The position numbers and the translations under genes are program-made. A stretch of DNA of 64,000 nucleotides from the NCBI GenBank assembly GCA_041392475.1, contig JAWKLZ010000002.1, forward strand, positions 496,001 through 560,000, read 5' to 3'. The notes beneath the pieces were generated by a model. That model saw only the letters and a program-made list of their open reading frames with translations. It was not told the origin of the DNA and did not search any database. The stretch is from Chitinophagales bacterium (GTDB lineage Bacteria; Bacteroidota; Bacteroidia; Chitinophagales; UBA2359). This document shows, piece by piece, positions 17,601 through 25,903 of the stretch (its first letter is position 1; the number at the start of each line of letters is the position of its first letter).

Positions 17601-17702
17601 ATAGACACATTACTAATGGATTGCCAATAAAATAAAATCTCGTTTTAGACGAACTGTATTAAAAAGCAAGCAAAAATCGGATTATTTTTTAAATTGGTTA
17701 TT

Positions 17703-18686
17703 TTATTCAATATGTTCTTTGAATTTATTGTGATAATCATCTTGAAATTTGACACCTGATTTAACGACGGCAAAAGTTTGCCTAAGCAGCTTGTTGATAA
17801 CAGCAACTTTAGCTACCTTGTATGGCTTTCCTTTTGATCGGAGTCTATTGAAAAGTTCTTTACATTCTTTATTGAATCGTATAGCTGCTCTTGTAGCATT
17901 GAAAAGAACTGTCCTAATTTGAGCTGGACCAGCTTTTGAAATGCGTCCTTTTCGATACACAGAAGAACCCGATTGATGAGTCAAAGGCACGGTGCCTACA
18001 AACTTAACCAATTGTTTAGAATTTGTAAATAATTCAAAGCCATTAGTATATGTGTATAGTAATTGGGCTGATTTTTCGCCAATACCCTTAACAGAACAGG
18101 CAAGTTCTTTGAATTTATCGAAACCAATGTCAGTCAAGGCATCCAATTCTTGTTTGATTTTTCGAATATTGTCTTGTATCGTATTCAATACGTCTTGAAA
18201 AGCTTCTAAGACAACATCTGGTGTGTAAAGACACTGCATAAGGCTATGAATTTGATTTTTAGTCTGTCGTTCCTGCTTTTCAAAGGCATTAAGAGCCATT
18301 TGCATTTTTTTTCTCTTTTGAATATCCTCATTAGGCATTTGAAAATCAGGCAAATCAAGTGTCTTTCCAGCTATTGCTAAAGCTCTTGCTGCTTGCTTAT
18401 CATCTTTTGCAGTAATGCCTAAGACTTTCATAAAAGCACTGCTTTTTTGTGGATTAATCAATTTAATAGAGCAGTTGGATTTGTCTAAAGAATGAAGCAA
18501 CTTATCACTGTAAGTGCCAGTAGGTTCTAAAACAAAAGTAATATGTTGTTCATCAAAACCTTGTAAGAATACCTCTATGGATTTCATTGTATTTTCGATT
18601 TGATAATCAACCCAGTGGTTATCTTCTTGATAAGCAATGTCTAAAGTCTTGTTACTTACATCTATACCGATAATTAGAGAATTCAT
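17703..18686 (-). CDS. IS110-family transposase (DEDD plus Transposase_20)
   Basis: The product has 327 residues. The N-terminal RuvC-like DEDD domain has Asp9 in GIDVSNKT, Glu in VLEPTG, and the acidic pair in KDDKQAARAL. A coiled-coil-rich middle follows (about 120-180), then the C-terminal Tnp domain with PLTHQSGSSVYRKG and ISKAGPAQIR, where the catalytic Ser of the family lies. These recombinases move circular intermediates using a bridge RNA encoded in the element's own non-coding end. The length is normal and the frame intact. Confidence 0.93.
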   Translation of the reverse strand: MNSLIIGIDVSNKTLDIAYQEDNHWVDYQIENTMKSIEVFLQGFDEQHITFVLEPTGTYSDKLLHSLDKSNCSIKLINPQKSSAFMKVLGITAKDDKQAARALAIAGKTLDLPDFQMPNEDIQKRKKMQMALNAFEKQERQTKNQIHSLMQCLYTPDVVLEAFQDVLNTIQDNIRKIKQELDALTDIGFDKFKELACSVKGIGEKSAQLLYTYTNGFELFTNSKQLVKFVGTVPLTHQSGSSVYRKGRISKAGPAQIRTVLFNATRAAIRFNKECKELFNRLRSKGKPYKVAKVAVINKLLRQTFAVVKSGVKFQDDYHNKFKEHIE

Positions 18687-18725
18687 AAAGTAATAAATTG
18701 AATGTTAAACTAATAATGATGAAAT

Positions 18726-18863
18726 ATATCCTATGAAATCTGCGTCGTGACTCAGGCTTTATGCCTACTGAACTGTCCGATTTTTATGGGATATAAAGAA
18801 CGAGGGGCTAACGTCTAATACGGTCTCTAAGGACTACTTTTGAATCAGTTTACCCTCGTTCTT
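18726..18863 (-). ncRNA. Structured leader of the IS110 element, candidate bridge RNA
   Basis: Directly upstream of the transposase start, two adjacent stem-loops are visible. The first has outer arms ATATCC (18726-18731) and GGATAT (18789-18794), extended inwards by TATGAAATC against GATTTTTATG, with an inner hairpin AGGC-TTTAT-GCCT. The second has an 11-bp perfect stem, AAGAACGAGGG (18796-18806) with CCCTCGTTCTT (18853-18863), around a 46-base loop. Known IS110 bridge RNAs come from this position, in the transposase direction, and have stem-loops with internal loops that pair to target and donor DNA. That this is the bridge RNA is inference. Guide loops were not identified. Confidence 0.55.
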
Positions 18864-18927
18864 AATTTTAATCAATATATTATTTTTTATTACAACTTTT
18901 GTACTTTTTCCTCTTGGGCCAATGTAC

Positions 18928-19002
18928 GACTTTTGAAGTTTATTCTGAAAGAGGTGAAGTGTTTTAAAATCAGTATGCTCTCCAAAGAAAACTTCAAAAG
19001 TC
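18928..19002. repeat. 14-bp perfect inverted repeat
   Basis: GACTTTTGAAGTTT (18928-18941) and AAACTTCAAAAGTC (18989-19002) are exact complements separated by 47 bases. The segment lies between the IS110 leader and the terminator of rpsA and has no credible gene. It could be a remnant of a small mobile element or a large hairpin in the 3' region. I see no matching direct repeats outside it. Confidence 0.5.
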
Positions 19003-19044
19003 TTTGTGTCATCGAAGAACTAATTTTATTGGAATTACTAAAAC

Positions 19045-19084
19045 AAAAAAAGCCCTCCAAAAATAAATTTGGAGGGCTTTTTTG
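19045..19084. terminator. Strong bidirectional terminator after rpsA
   Basis: AGCCCTCCAAA (19051-19061) pairs with TTTGGAGGGCT (19068-19078) around a 6-base loop, flanked by an A-run on the left and a T-run on the right. It is a textbook intrinsic terminator working on both strands. On the minus strand it follows the rpsA stop by about 30 bases. Confidence 0.88.
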
Positions 19085-19112
19085 TATTCATTCAAATCAA
19101 AGTACGATGGTA

Positions 19113-21128
19113 TTAGTTATCGTCTTCTGATTCTTCCATTTGTTTTTTCAAATCAGAAAGTACAGACAAATCACCTAAGGTAGTCCTATCGGCTTGTGTA
19201 TTCACCTTGCGAACACGCTCAGTTGTTTGTTTGCGTTCTTCTTGTTGTTTCTCTCTTTCTTCCTCAAATTCTGCATCTTTCTTAGCTTTCAAACTATCGC
19301 TATGAGAAACGATGATTCGTTTGTCGTTGCGATCAAATTCTCTGATGCGGAATACAAGTGTTTCGTCTAGCTGTGCATACGAGCCATCCTCTTTGCGCAA
19401 ATGTTTGTTAGGAGCAAATGCCTCTAAACCATAAGGTAAAGCCACGATGCCACCTTTGTCATCACGTTTGATGATTGTACCTGTATGTTCAGAACCTTTA
19501 GGGAATACAGTTTCGAAGGTATCCCATGGATCTTCTTCAATTTGTTTGTGTCCAAGTGACAATTTGCGTGCTTCTTGGTCAATTCCTAGAATAACTACAT
19601 CGAGTTGTTCGCCAACTCTGGTATATTCTGATGGGTGATTGAAGCGTTTTGTCCAAGATAGGTCAGAGATGTGAACCATGCCGCCAATACCTTCTGACAA
19701 CTCAACAAATACACCATAAGGAGTGAGGTTTTTCACTTCGCCAGTATGTTTGCTGTTGATTGGGAAAGTATCTTTGATGCTATCCCATGGATCTGCTTGA
19801 AGTTGTTTGATACTGAGTGACATTTTTCGGTCTTCTCTATCAAGAGTAACGATTTTAGCACTGTATGTTTCTCCCAACTTGAAGTATTCACGGGCATTGA
19901 CAGGTTGATTGCTCCAAGATACCTCTGATACGTGAATCAAACCTTCTACACCTGGAGTGATTTCAAGGAATCCACCGTAATCTTCGATATTGACAATTTT
20001 ACCTTGGATAACAGAACCTTCTGTAAGTTCTCCATCCAATACATCCCATGGGTGAGGTGTCAATTGTTTTAGACCAAGGGAGATGCGTTTTTTCGCATCG
20101 TCAAAGTCTATCACTACGACATTCAATTTTTGCCCATTTTCCAATATTTCTGAAGGATGGTTGATACGTCCCCAAGAGATATCGGTGATGTAAAGCAAAC
20201 CGTCCACACCGCCCAAGTCGATGAAAGCACCGAAGTCTGTGATGTTTTTGACAGTACCTTCCAATACTTGACCTTTCTCCAATTGAGAAATGATTCGTTG
20301 ACGTTGGTCTTCCAAATCACTCTCGATAAGGGCTTTGTGTGAAACAACTGCATTTTTGATAGCTTCGTTGATTTTTACCACTTTGAATTCCATGGTCATA
20401 CCAACATACGCATCGTAATCTACGATCGGTTTCACATCAATTTGTGAACCAGGCAAGAAAGTTTCCAATCCGAAGACATTGGCAATCAATCCACCTTTGG
20501 TTTTGCTAATTACCGTACCTGTCACCACTGTATCATTTTCATGAGCATTGACAATGTTTTCCCAAGCACGAAGTAATTTGGCATTTTTTCGAGACAACCT
20601 TAGTTGTCCTCTTTCATCTTCTTTTTCGAGTACATAGACTTCTACCTTGTCACCTTTTTTCAAATCAGGCATCAAGTCTCTAAATTCTGAAGTAGGCACT
20701 AATCCGTCAGATTTGAAGCCCACATCTAATACGACGTCTGATTCGGTGATGGCTTCAACTATTCCTGTCACAATTTCGTGTTCAGTAATGGTTTTGAAGG
20801 TAACATCATACATCAAAAACAGCTTGTCGTACTCTTCATCTTGATAATTTTGTTCGGCTTTTTTTCCTAATGTCCAATCAAATTCATCGTGAGCAGCCTC
20901 ACTTAATACCTCATCTTCTTCTTCACCTGAATCAACCGTTTCCACAGTTGGTTCAGCTACTTCTGCATCTGCTGTAACAACAACTTCCTCGTCGTTATTA
21001 TCTGTATTTGTTTCGGTTTCAGTTTGCTGTTCCACAGTTTCCGCATTTGCATCATCAGTGGTTTCTGTCACAACAGTAGATTCCTGTTGATCTTCAGCTT
21101 GTTCGTTTACTAATTCGTTCTCAGCCAA
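19113..21128 (-). CDS. rpsA: 30S ribosomal protein S1
   Basis: The 671-residue product has an acidic, low-complexity N-terminal extension (about residues 1-90, rich in Glu, Thr and Val, with QQESTVV and EEDEVL) followed by six S1 RNA-binding domains. These begin near VTGIVEAI, VTGTVISK, LEGTVKNI, IQGKIVNI, HTGEVKNL and HTGTIIKR; several carry the typical GF/GVF and H-x-S/D-x-S-W positions. S1 binds mRNA leaders and helps initiation on the ribosome. The acidic extension is longer than in E. coli. It has its own promoter and terminator. Confidence 0.97.
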   Translation of the reverse strand: MAENELVNEQAEDQQESTVVTETTDDANAETVEQQTETETNTDNNDEEVVVTADAEVAEPTVETVDSGEEEDEVLSEAAHDEFDWTLGKKAEQNYQDEEYDKLFLMYDVTFKTITEHEIVTGIVEAITESDVVLDVGFKSDGLVPTSEFRDLMPDLKKGDKVEVYVLEKEDERGQLRLSRKNAKLLRAWENIVNAHENDTVVTGTVISKTKGGLIANVFGLETFLPGSQIDVKPIVDYDAYVGMTMEFKVVKINEAIKNAVVSHKALIESDLEDQRQRIISQLEKGQVLEGTVKNITDFGAFIDLGGVDGLLYITDISWGRINHPSEILENGQKLNVVVIDFDDAKKRISLGLKQLTPHPWDVLDGELTEGSVIQGKIVNIEDYGGFLEITPGVEGLIHVSEVSWSNQPVNAREYFKLGETYSAKIVTLDREDRKMSLSIKQLQADPWDSIKDTFPINSKHTGEVKNLTPYGVFVELSEGIGGMVHISDLSWTKRFNHPSEYTRVGEQLDVVILGIDQEARKLSLGHKQIEEDPWDTFETVFPKGSEHTGTIIKRDDKGGIVALPYGLEAFAPNKHLRKEDGSYAQLDETLVFRIREFDRNDKRIIVSHSDSLKAKKDAEFEEEREKQQEERKQTTERVRKVNTQADRTTLGDLSVLSDLKKQMEESEDDN

Positions 21129-21202
21129 GATTGACTACTTTTTTTAAATTAAAAAATATGGTTTCGTTCATTTATTTCTTCTATGGACAAAGAAATAGTC
21201 TG

Positions 21203-21232
21203 CAAAGGTACAACTTTTATGTGTTTTTACAA
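21203..21232 (-). promoter_or_regulatory. Bacteroidota-type promoter of rpsA
   Basis: On the minus strand TTG (21232-21230) is followed after exactly 19 bases by TACCTTTG (21210-21203). This matches the TTG-N19-TAnnTTTG layout of the major sigma factor in Bacteroidota. Transcription would start near 21196, giving a leader of about 68 bases before the rpsA ATG at 21128. Confidence 0.68.
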
Positions 21233-21303
21233 GCAAAGAAGAAACTAATTGATTCACAATAAATCGCAAACGCTACTCCCAACAGCGTTCAGGTTGTTAC
21301 CTA

Positions 21304-21858
21304 TCAATCTATTAAACGAAAACTTTCTACAATTTTATCAAAATCTTTCAGGTATTGATCCCGTCTTTCGTCCCATCCCCAAAAAACCAATTGAAACAAA
21401 TGTTGATTGGCTTCGAAAAAAACCAAGCGGTAATAGATTCTTTTTTCGACCTCTCCTTCTCCCACTTTTCCAACGAGTTGTATCTGATAAGCCGTTTTTG
21501 AAGCGACTTCTATGCGTGTGCTGTCTATTCGCAAGGGATTTTTTAAAACCTCCTCTAAAGCAGTTATTTCTTCCTGACAATAATCTGTCAGGGATACATT
21601 TGTAGTAGTTTGCACTTGGTCAATGACTACTGCATATATATTTCTGTAAAAACTGGCATACTGCAAATTAGCATTGGGATTCAATGTTTTTTCTGTTTCC
21701 AACTTCATATAGTCTGGAAATGAAACTGCGTATTTGATTTTTCCATCGTTGGTTGTTGCCTCGACTTCCTTCAATTCACCTGAATACGTACAGGCAGTGA
21801 ATTGAAGGAAGAAATAAAGTAAAGCCGATAATAGTAAGGAAATGTTTTTATTGATCAT
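21304..21858 (-). CDS. Predicted lipoprotein of unknown function
   Basis: The 184-residue product has a signal peptide ending in a lipobox-like FTAC and a Cys at about residue 23. The mature part has alternating beta and helix segments with YAVSFPDYMKLE near the start and a C-terminal helix KDFDKIVESFRLID, the shape of PsbP/DUF1795-type small secreted domains. That resemblance is weak and from memory. It is a single gene between rpsA and a transglycosylase gene, with a TACATTTG box (minus strand) about 36 bases upstream of its start. Confidence 0.7.
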   Translation of the reverse strand: MINKNISLLLSALLYFFLQFTACTYSGELKEVEATTNDGKIKYAVSFPDYMKLETEKTLNPNANLQYASFYRNIYAVVIDQVQTTTNVSLTDYCQEEITALEEVLKNPLRIDSTRIEVASKTAYQIQLVGKVGEGEVEKRIYYRLVFFEANQHLFQLVFWGWDERRDQYLKDFDKIVESFRLID

Positions 21859-21893
21859 GGGGATGCTCCAATGTTTTGGTATTTCTTATGGTG

Positions 21894-21901
21894 CAAATGT
21901 A
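21894..21901 (-). promoter_or_regulatory. Possible -7 box for the lipoprotein gene
   Basis: The minus strand reads TACATTTG, matching TAnnTTTG, 36 bases before the lipoprotein start at 21858. A CAA (minus-strand TTG) lies further out than usual, so only the -7 part is convincing. Confidence 0.4.
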
Positions 21902-22069
21902 GGTAAACAGAGGGGAAAGGGTAAAGTTCAACTGTCAACTTCTTCAAAAAGCTCTGACCCTAAGTTTTCATTTTCCCAAACTGTGGTACGATTAACTTCA
22001 ATAATTCTGATTCGTTCAACTGTTGGCAAAGTTGAAATATCTCCGACCAAAGATGTTAAAATAAAAAAA

Positions 22070-22097
22070 AGCCGAATACAAATTTCTGCATTCGGCT
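22070..22097. terminator. Intrinsic terminator hairpin
   Basis: AGCCGAAT (22070-22077) pairs with ATTCGGCT (22090-22097), with an A-run on the left side. On the minus strand the T-run follows the stem, so it terminates the lytic transglycosylase gene, which ends at 22139. Confidence 0.75.
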
Positions 22098-22138
22098 TTC
22101 AATTGATTGATTGAATAGTAAAATTTTATATTAATTGT

Positions 22139-22780
22139 TTAATTTAAATGAATCTCAAAAGCATCTTTGTACTCACGCTTCATTTTTTGAGCGATGTCTT
22201 TGACGGTTACTTTACCGTCCTTATTCATATCCAAACCAATATTTTGTTCATAAGCCAAAGATGGTTTGCTATAAAGAGCGTAGTTTTGAGATTTTCCAAC
22301 TGCTACTGGATACAATATAGCCAAGCGTAAGTCTGTCAAGCTTTTGTATGTCCCGACCTCTGCCTGTCGTTCACATAGATACTGCTCTACTAAATCCAAT
22401 TGGTCAACGGCTGCTGTGGGCAATTTCTGAACGCCCATCTCTTTATATACGTGTGGCATCCATTGAATAAGGCCTCTTGCGCCAGAACCTTTATAGTTTT
22501 TTACTTTCGGATTAAAACGAGATTCTGCATGAATCACTGCCATAATCCATTCTGGAGGAACATTCATATTGCGTGCCATGATTCGCACTTTCCTTTCAAA
22601 AACGCCATGGTCATCTGTATGTTCTTTCGCTTCTTCTATTAAATAAAGATCTGCAAGGTTGTGTGTAGGGTTTTCAGCTTCCATTGTTGTGAGTGTAGCA
22701 ACATCTGCATCCAAAGATACAGTACCCGCCGATAACGGAAAAATAACCGAAATGACGGCTGCTATAAATTTCTTTTTCAT
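22139..22780 (-). CDS. Secreted lytic transglycosylase-like protein with EF-hand-like loop
   Basis: The start at ATG 22780 (MKKKFIAAVISV) gives a clear signal peptide and 213 residues. The SLT-type domain shows the catalytic Glu86 in AVIHAESRFNP and the GARGLIQWMP segment typical of goose-lysozyme-like transglycosylases. Near the C-terminus, DMNKDGKVTVKD fits an EF-hand or dockerin-type calcium loop (Asp at 1, Asn at 3, Asp at 5, Gly at 6), which is unusual for this family. It probably cleaves peptidoglycan in the periplasm. A nine-residue upstream extension is possible but would spoil the signal peptide. Confidence 0.82.
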   Translation of the reverse strand: MKKKFIAAVISVIFPLSAGTVSLDADVATLTTMEAENPTHNLADLYLIEEAKEHTDDHGVFERKVRIMARNMNVPPEWIMAVIHAESRFNPKVKNYKGSGARGLIQWMPHVYKEMGVQKLPTAAVDQLDLVEQYLCERQAEVGTYKSLTDLRLAILYPVAVGKSQNYALYSKPSLAYEQNIGLDMNKDGKVTVKDIAQKMKREYKDAFEIHLN

Positions 22781-23013
22781 AGAACTAAATTTAGTAAAAA
22801 AATACACATTTTTGACTGCACTTCTACCTTCAAAAAAATTGGTGGAAAATGGATGAAAATGTGCTCCTTAAAGATCGCCGAATCTATTTCAAATAAGACA
22901 ATCCTCAAATCGGGCCGCAAAGATACTACTAAAAATGATATTAGGAAAGTTTTTTTGCTTTTTTTAATTTCTCTCTAAATATTAAAAAATATCTAAATAA
23001 TTTCACAAATCAC

Positions 23014-24391
23014 CCAGCTATTCTCGGTTTAGAATAAAATAAATATGATAATATACGAAAAAATGTTTATTTTATATAGATGATGGATAAAATAATATCA
23101 AAGTTACGAGAAAAATTTGCAGAAATAGAAGACCATCGTTCCCATAATATCAGTTATGAATTAGAAGATTTATTGAGTATAGGCTATGCCATGTTTTCGT
23201 TGAAAGATTCTTCCTTATCTCGCTTTCGAGATTTATATCCTGTACGTAGGGAGAACCTCAAACGGGTCTATGGTATTGAAAAATTACTAGGAGATACTGC
23301 TTTTCGAGGAGGCTTAGACGGCGTATCGCCTTCCGATATTGAATCTATCTTCAAAGTACCTATAAATATTTTACGAGAAAAAATGTATTCAAAAAACGGC
23401 ATGTTTTAGGGTGTTATACAGCTGTGAATTTTGACGGAACAGGACATTTTTGTTCCAACGCACAAAGATGTCCTTATTGTTTGGTAAAGACTATGGAAAA
23501 TGGGAAACAACAGTATTACCATCAACTTCTTGGATCAGCAGCCCTACACCCTGATGAGGCTATAGTATTCTCTATTGCTTGTGAGGCAATAGTTCAACAA
23601 GGTGGTTGTGAAAAGAATGATTGTGAGCAAAGTGCAGCTAAACGGCTCATTCCCAAGGCTCGAGCCTTACTTTTGGAAGAAAAGTTAATAGGAGTTTTTG
23701 ATGCTTTATATGACACAGGACCTCATATTAAATGCTTACAAGATGCAAATATGAGCTATATTATTGTCTGTAAAGGGCAAAATTTCGTACAACTACAAGT
23801 AGCAAAACTTAGGCAAAAAGAAGAGTTTCAATCTCTTACTTGGCAGAAAAATGGTAAAACCTGTACCGCTTATTTTACCTCTGATTTGATACTCAATGGT
23901 TCACATACAGACATAAAAACTAACTATTTTGAGTATGAGCAAGTAGATAATAAAACCAATGAAATAGTATTTAGAGGAAGTTGGATTACAGACTTACCTA
24001 TTGATAAAAAGAATCTTGCCGAATTAGTGGCAGTTGCAAGAGCCAGATGGAAGATTGAAAATGAGGTTTTTAATACGCTTAAAAACCAAGGTTATCATTT
24101 AGAACACAACTATGGTCATGGACACAAATATTTGGCTACTAACTTTGCCTTACTGACTTTTTTAGCTTTTTTGTCGACCAAATAGTTCAGCATTTAGACA
24201 TCTTTTTTCAGAAAGCAAAAAGCAAATGTTCTTCCTTTGCAAGTTTGTGGGAAAAAGTTAGAGCTATCTTTTATTTAGTGCCAGTTGTGTCTATGGAGGC
24301 GATTTACAAATTTATTGTTGAAGAAAAACAACTTGACATTCCGCCTTTAGAGTAATTTTGTGTCATAGTTTTGTAAACCGAGAATGGCTGG
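23014..24391 (+). mobile_element. IS4-like insertion sequence with 18-bp terminal inverted repeats
   Basis: The left end CCAGCTATTCTCGGTTTA (23014-23031) and the right end (24374-24391) are inverted copies with one mismatch. They enclose a 1378-base element with a single transposase reading region broken at two places. No convincing target duplication could be seen. A 9-bp A/T stem (23035-23043 with 23066-23074) ends 5 bases before the transposase ATG and could restrict its translation. Confidence 0.88.
23080..24355 (+). pseudogene. IS4-like DDE transposase in three frames (-1 breaks at 23391-23397 and 24167-24173)
   Basis: Frame 1 runs from ATG 23080 to a stop at 23409. The coding continues in the -1 frame (RHVLGCY, then NFDGTGHF) to a stop at 24185, then again in the -1 frame (FFVDQIVQHL) to TAA 24353-24355. 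Together they give one DDE transposase with Asp in NFDGTG, Asp in YDTGPH and Glu in RWKIENEVF. Each break sits on a slippery heptamer, A AAA AAC and T TTT TTG, in the phase needed for programmed -1 slippage. The same positions would also result from single-base losses in 7-base runs. Two breaks in one gene favour decay or sequence error. Confidence 0.85.
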
Positions 24392-24474
24392 ATTATTCGA
24401 TAAATCATGTAGATTATCATAATCTATATTTAAATTTAGACGGCAACAACCCAAAACAAATAATTCCCATAAAC

Positions 24475-24765
24475 TCATTCCCAAACGACCCGCCGCTTTT
24501 TTTCTGACAAAATAGCCTCAGATAAAACTTTCAGAACGGCTGTTCGAAGCGCTTCATTCGTGAAAATATGCTGTAATCCTGCTAATAGTTGAGGTAGCTC
24601 ATGACGGCTTCGCATATCTATTTCTACCTCTCCAATAGGAATCGAATCCAACTGTAATTGTGCTTCAAATTCTTTACGCATCAGATAGTAATACTTTTTT
24701 ACACGAATCTCATAGACAGACAAATCATCATTTGATTCGTAATTAACATTATACAAATATTGCAA
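24475..24765 (-). CDS. Short protein resembling the N-terminal part of an ISNCY-type transposase
   Basis: The product has 96 residues. The middle reads VEIDMRSRHELPQLLAGLQHIF, reminiscent of the R-x-E/D-I-P-Q-L-L-x-G-L-Q segment near the start of ISNCY-type transposases, a match from memory. If so it is an isolated N-terminal remnant, since no catalytic part follows. It may instead be a small unknown protein. It lies 84 bases beyond the right end of the IS4-like element, in an AT-rich region (24766-25024 has no further gene). Confidence 0.35.
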   Translation of the reverse strand: MQYLYNVNYESNDDLSVYEIRVKKYYYLMRKEFEAQLQLDSIPIGEVEIDMRSRHELPQLLAGLQHIFTNEALRTAVLKVLSEAILSEKKRRVVWE

Positions 24766-25024
24766 TTGCTAAGATAATAATTTCTACTATAAAATTCAAG
24801 CAAAAAAAGCTCTTTATTTTAATCAATATCAAATATTTGTGCCTTATCGTTCAAGCACTATTTACAAATGGAGCAGCATCTAACTTTCCTTCAATGAGGG
24901 TATTTGCAGTTGAAAAAAGCAGCATTATAACCTTCAATAGCAGACAAATGTTTATAATCTTTCCACTTAAAAATCCCTCAAATTCCTTCTCCTCGTCAAT
25001 TTCAAATCCTCCAAAACTGCAAAA

Positions 25025-25807
25025 TCAAATAGGGATCAACCAACCTACTTCAAAAGAGAGCGTAGAACCATTGCTCCTAAAATCAACTTCTTCAATAGCC
25101 TCTCCATTCTCATAAAAAATCATGTTTCCCATCAATGACAAAGGAACTCCTCTACCTGTTCTATTCACAATCGCCAATCTCAAAATATTCTTCTTGTCTG
25201 ATTTTTTGGAAGGGAGTGTAATATCTGTAAGCAGACCCAAAAGATAATAATGGCTTCCTCGATTGCCGAAATCATAACTGACCTCCAATGCCTTTTCACA
25301 ACTAGATGGGTCAAAATTAAATGGCGGAGTGGAAATTACATCATCGCAATTTTTCCCTGAAAAACGCTTTCCTTCCCGTCCATCATTTTTCCAGTTGATA
25401 CCATATCCTGCCATCATTCCCCAATACACCTTTTTTTGAGCATTGAAGGGTTTTCGAAATACCAAGTTTAGCCCAGTGGTCAAATTGGACTGCCATTCGA
25501 AAAAGTTGGCTTGTGGGCGTATTGGGTAAGTGTGGATATAAAATTTATCTGCCGAAACACTATAACGTTTGGCATGAATCCCTACATGTAATTGCAATGC
25601 CCATATTTCGCTTAAATCATAGCTGAGGTTTACTTCGGTAGGAGTAGTAAAGCCTATTTTTTGAGAAAAATTTACCTCCTTGTCAATCGTTGTCAAAACG
25701 CCCCCTGCACCCGTAGAAAAGCCCCAATACAACTTTTGGTTTTGGGCGAAACTGGAAAAGGAGAGGAATAAAAAGAAGAAGAGAAAAGTTGTTTTTGATG
25801 TTGTCAT
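25025..25807 (-). CDS. Outer-membrane beta-barrel-like protein, function unknown
   Basis: The product has 260 residues, a signal peptide (FLFFFLFLSFSSFAQ, cleavage after AQ) and amphipathic beta strands ending in WLIPI, with aromatic residues near strand ends. The overall look is of the small outer-membrane barrels common in Bacteroidota. No specific function can be read. The IS3 element's left end lies only 45 bases upstream of its start, so its native promoter may have been displaced. Confidence 0.68.
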   Translation of the reverse strand: MTTSKTTFLFFFLFLSFSSFAQNQKLYWGFSTGAGGVLTTIDKEVNFSQKIGFTTPTEVNLSYDLSEIWALQLHVGIHAKRYSVSADKFYIHTYPIRPQANFFEWQSNLTTGLNLVFRKPFNAQKKVYWGMMAGYGINWKNDGREGKRFSGKNCDDVISTPPFNFDPSSCEKALEVSYDFGNRGSHYYLLGLLTDITLPSKKSDKKNILRLAIVNRTGRGVPLSLMGNMIFYENGEAIEEVDFRSNGSTLSFEVGWLIPI

Positions 25808-25903
25808 TATTTAATAAATTTGAATGTTTTGTTAAATTCAGCATTGTGACTTGTCCTAGAATAAACTTACAAAAAATTAGGACAAAATGCAAAAAAAAGT
25901 AAA

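Larger units (their letters stand above)
17703..18863 (-). mobile_element. IS110-family insertion sequence (outer ends uncertain)
   Basis: The element consists of the IS110 transposase gene and the structured non-coding segment upstream of it (to about 18863). IS110 elements lack ordinary terminal inverted repeats, so the ends cannot be fixed by eye; I give the minimum span supported. It lies between the bacilliredoxin gene and rpsA and appears intact. Confidence 0.7.

Noticed and set aside
18840..19130. 96-codon open frame on the plus strand
   Set aside because: It starts inside the IS110 leader structure, spans the 14-bp inverted repeat and ends across the rpsA terminator, so it is not a gene.
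22918..22925. TAnnTTTG-type box upstream of the transglycosylase gene
   Set aside because: There is no -33 element at any usual spacing and the leader would be 130 bases. Evidence is too thin to list it.
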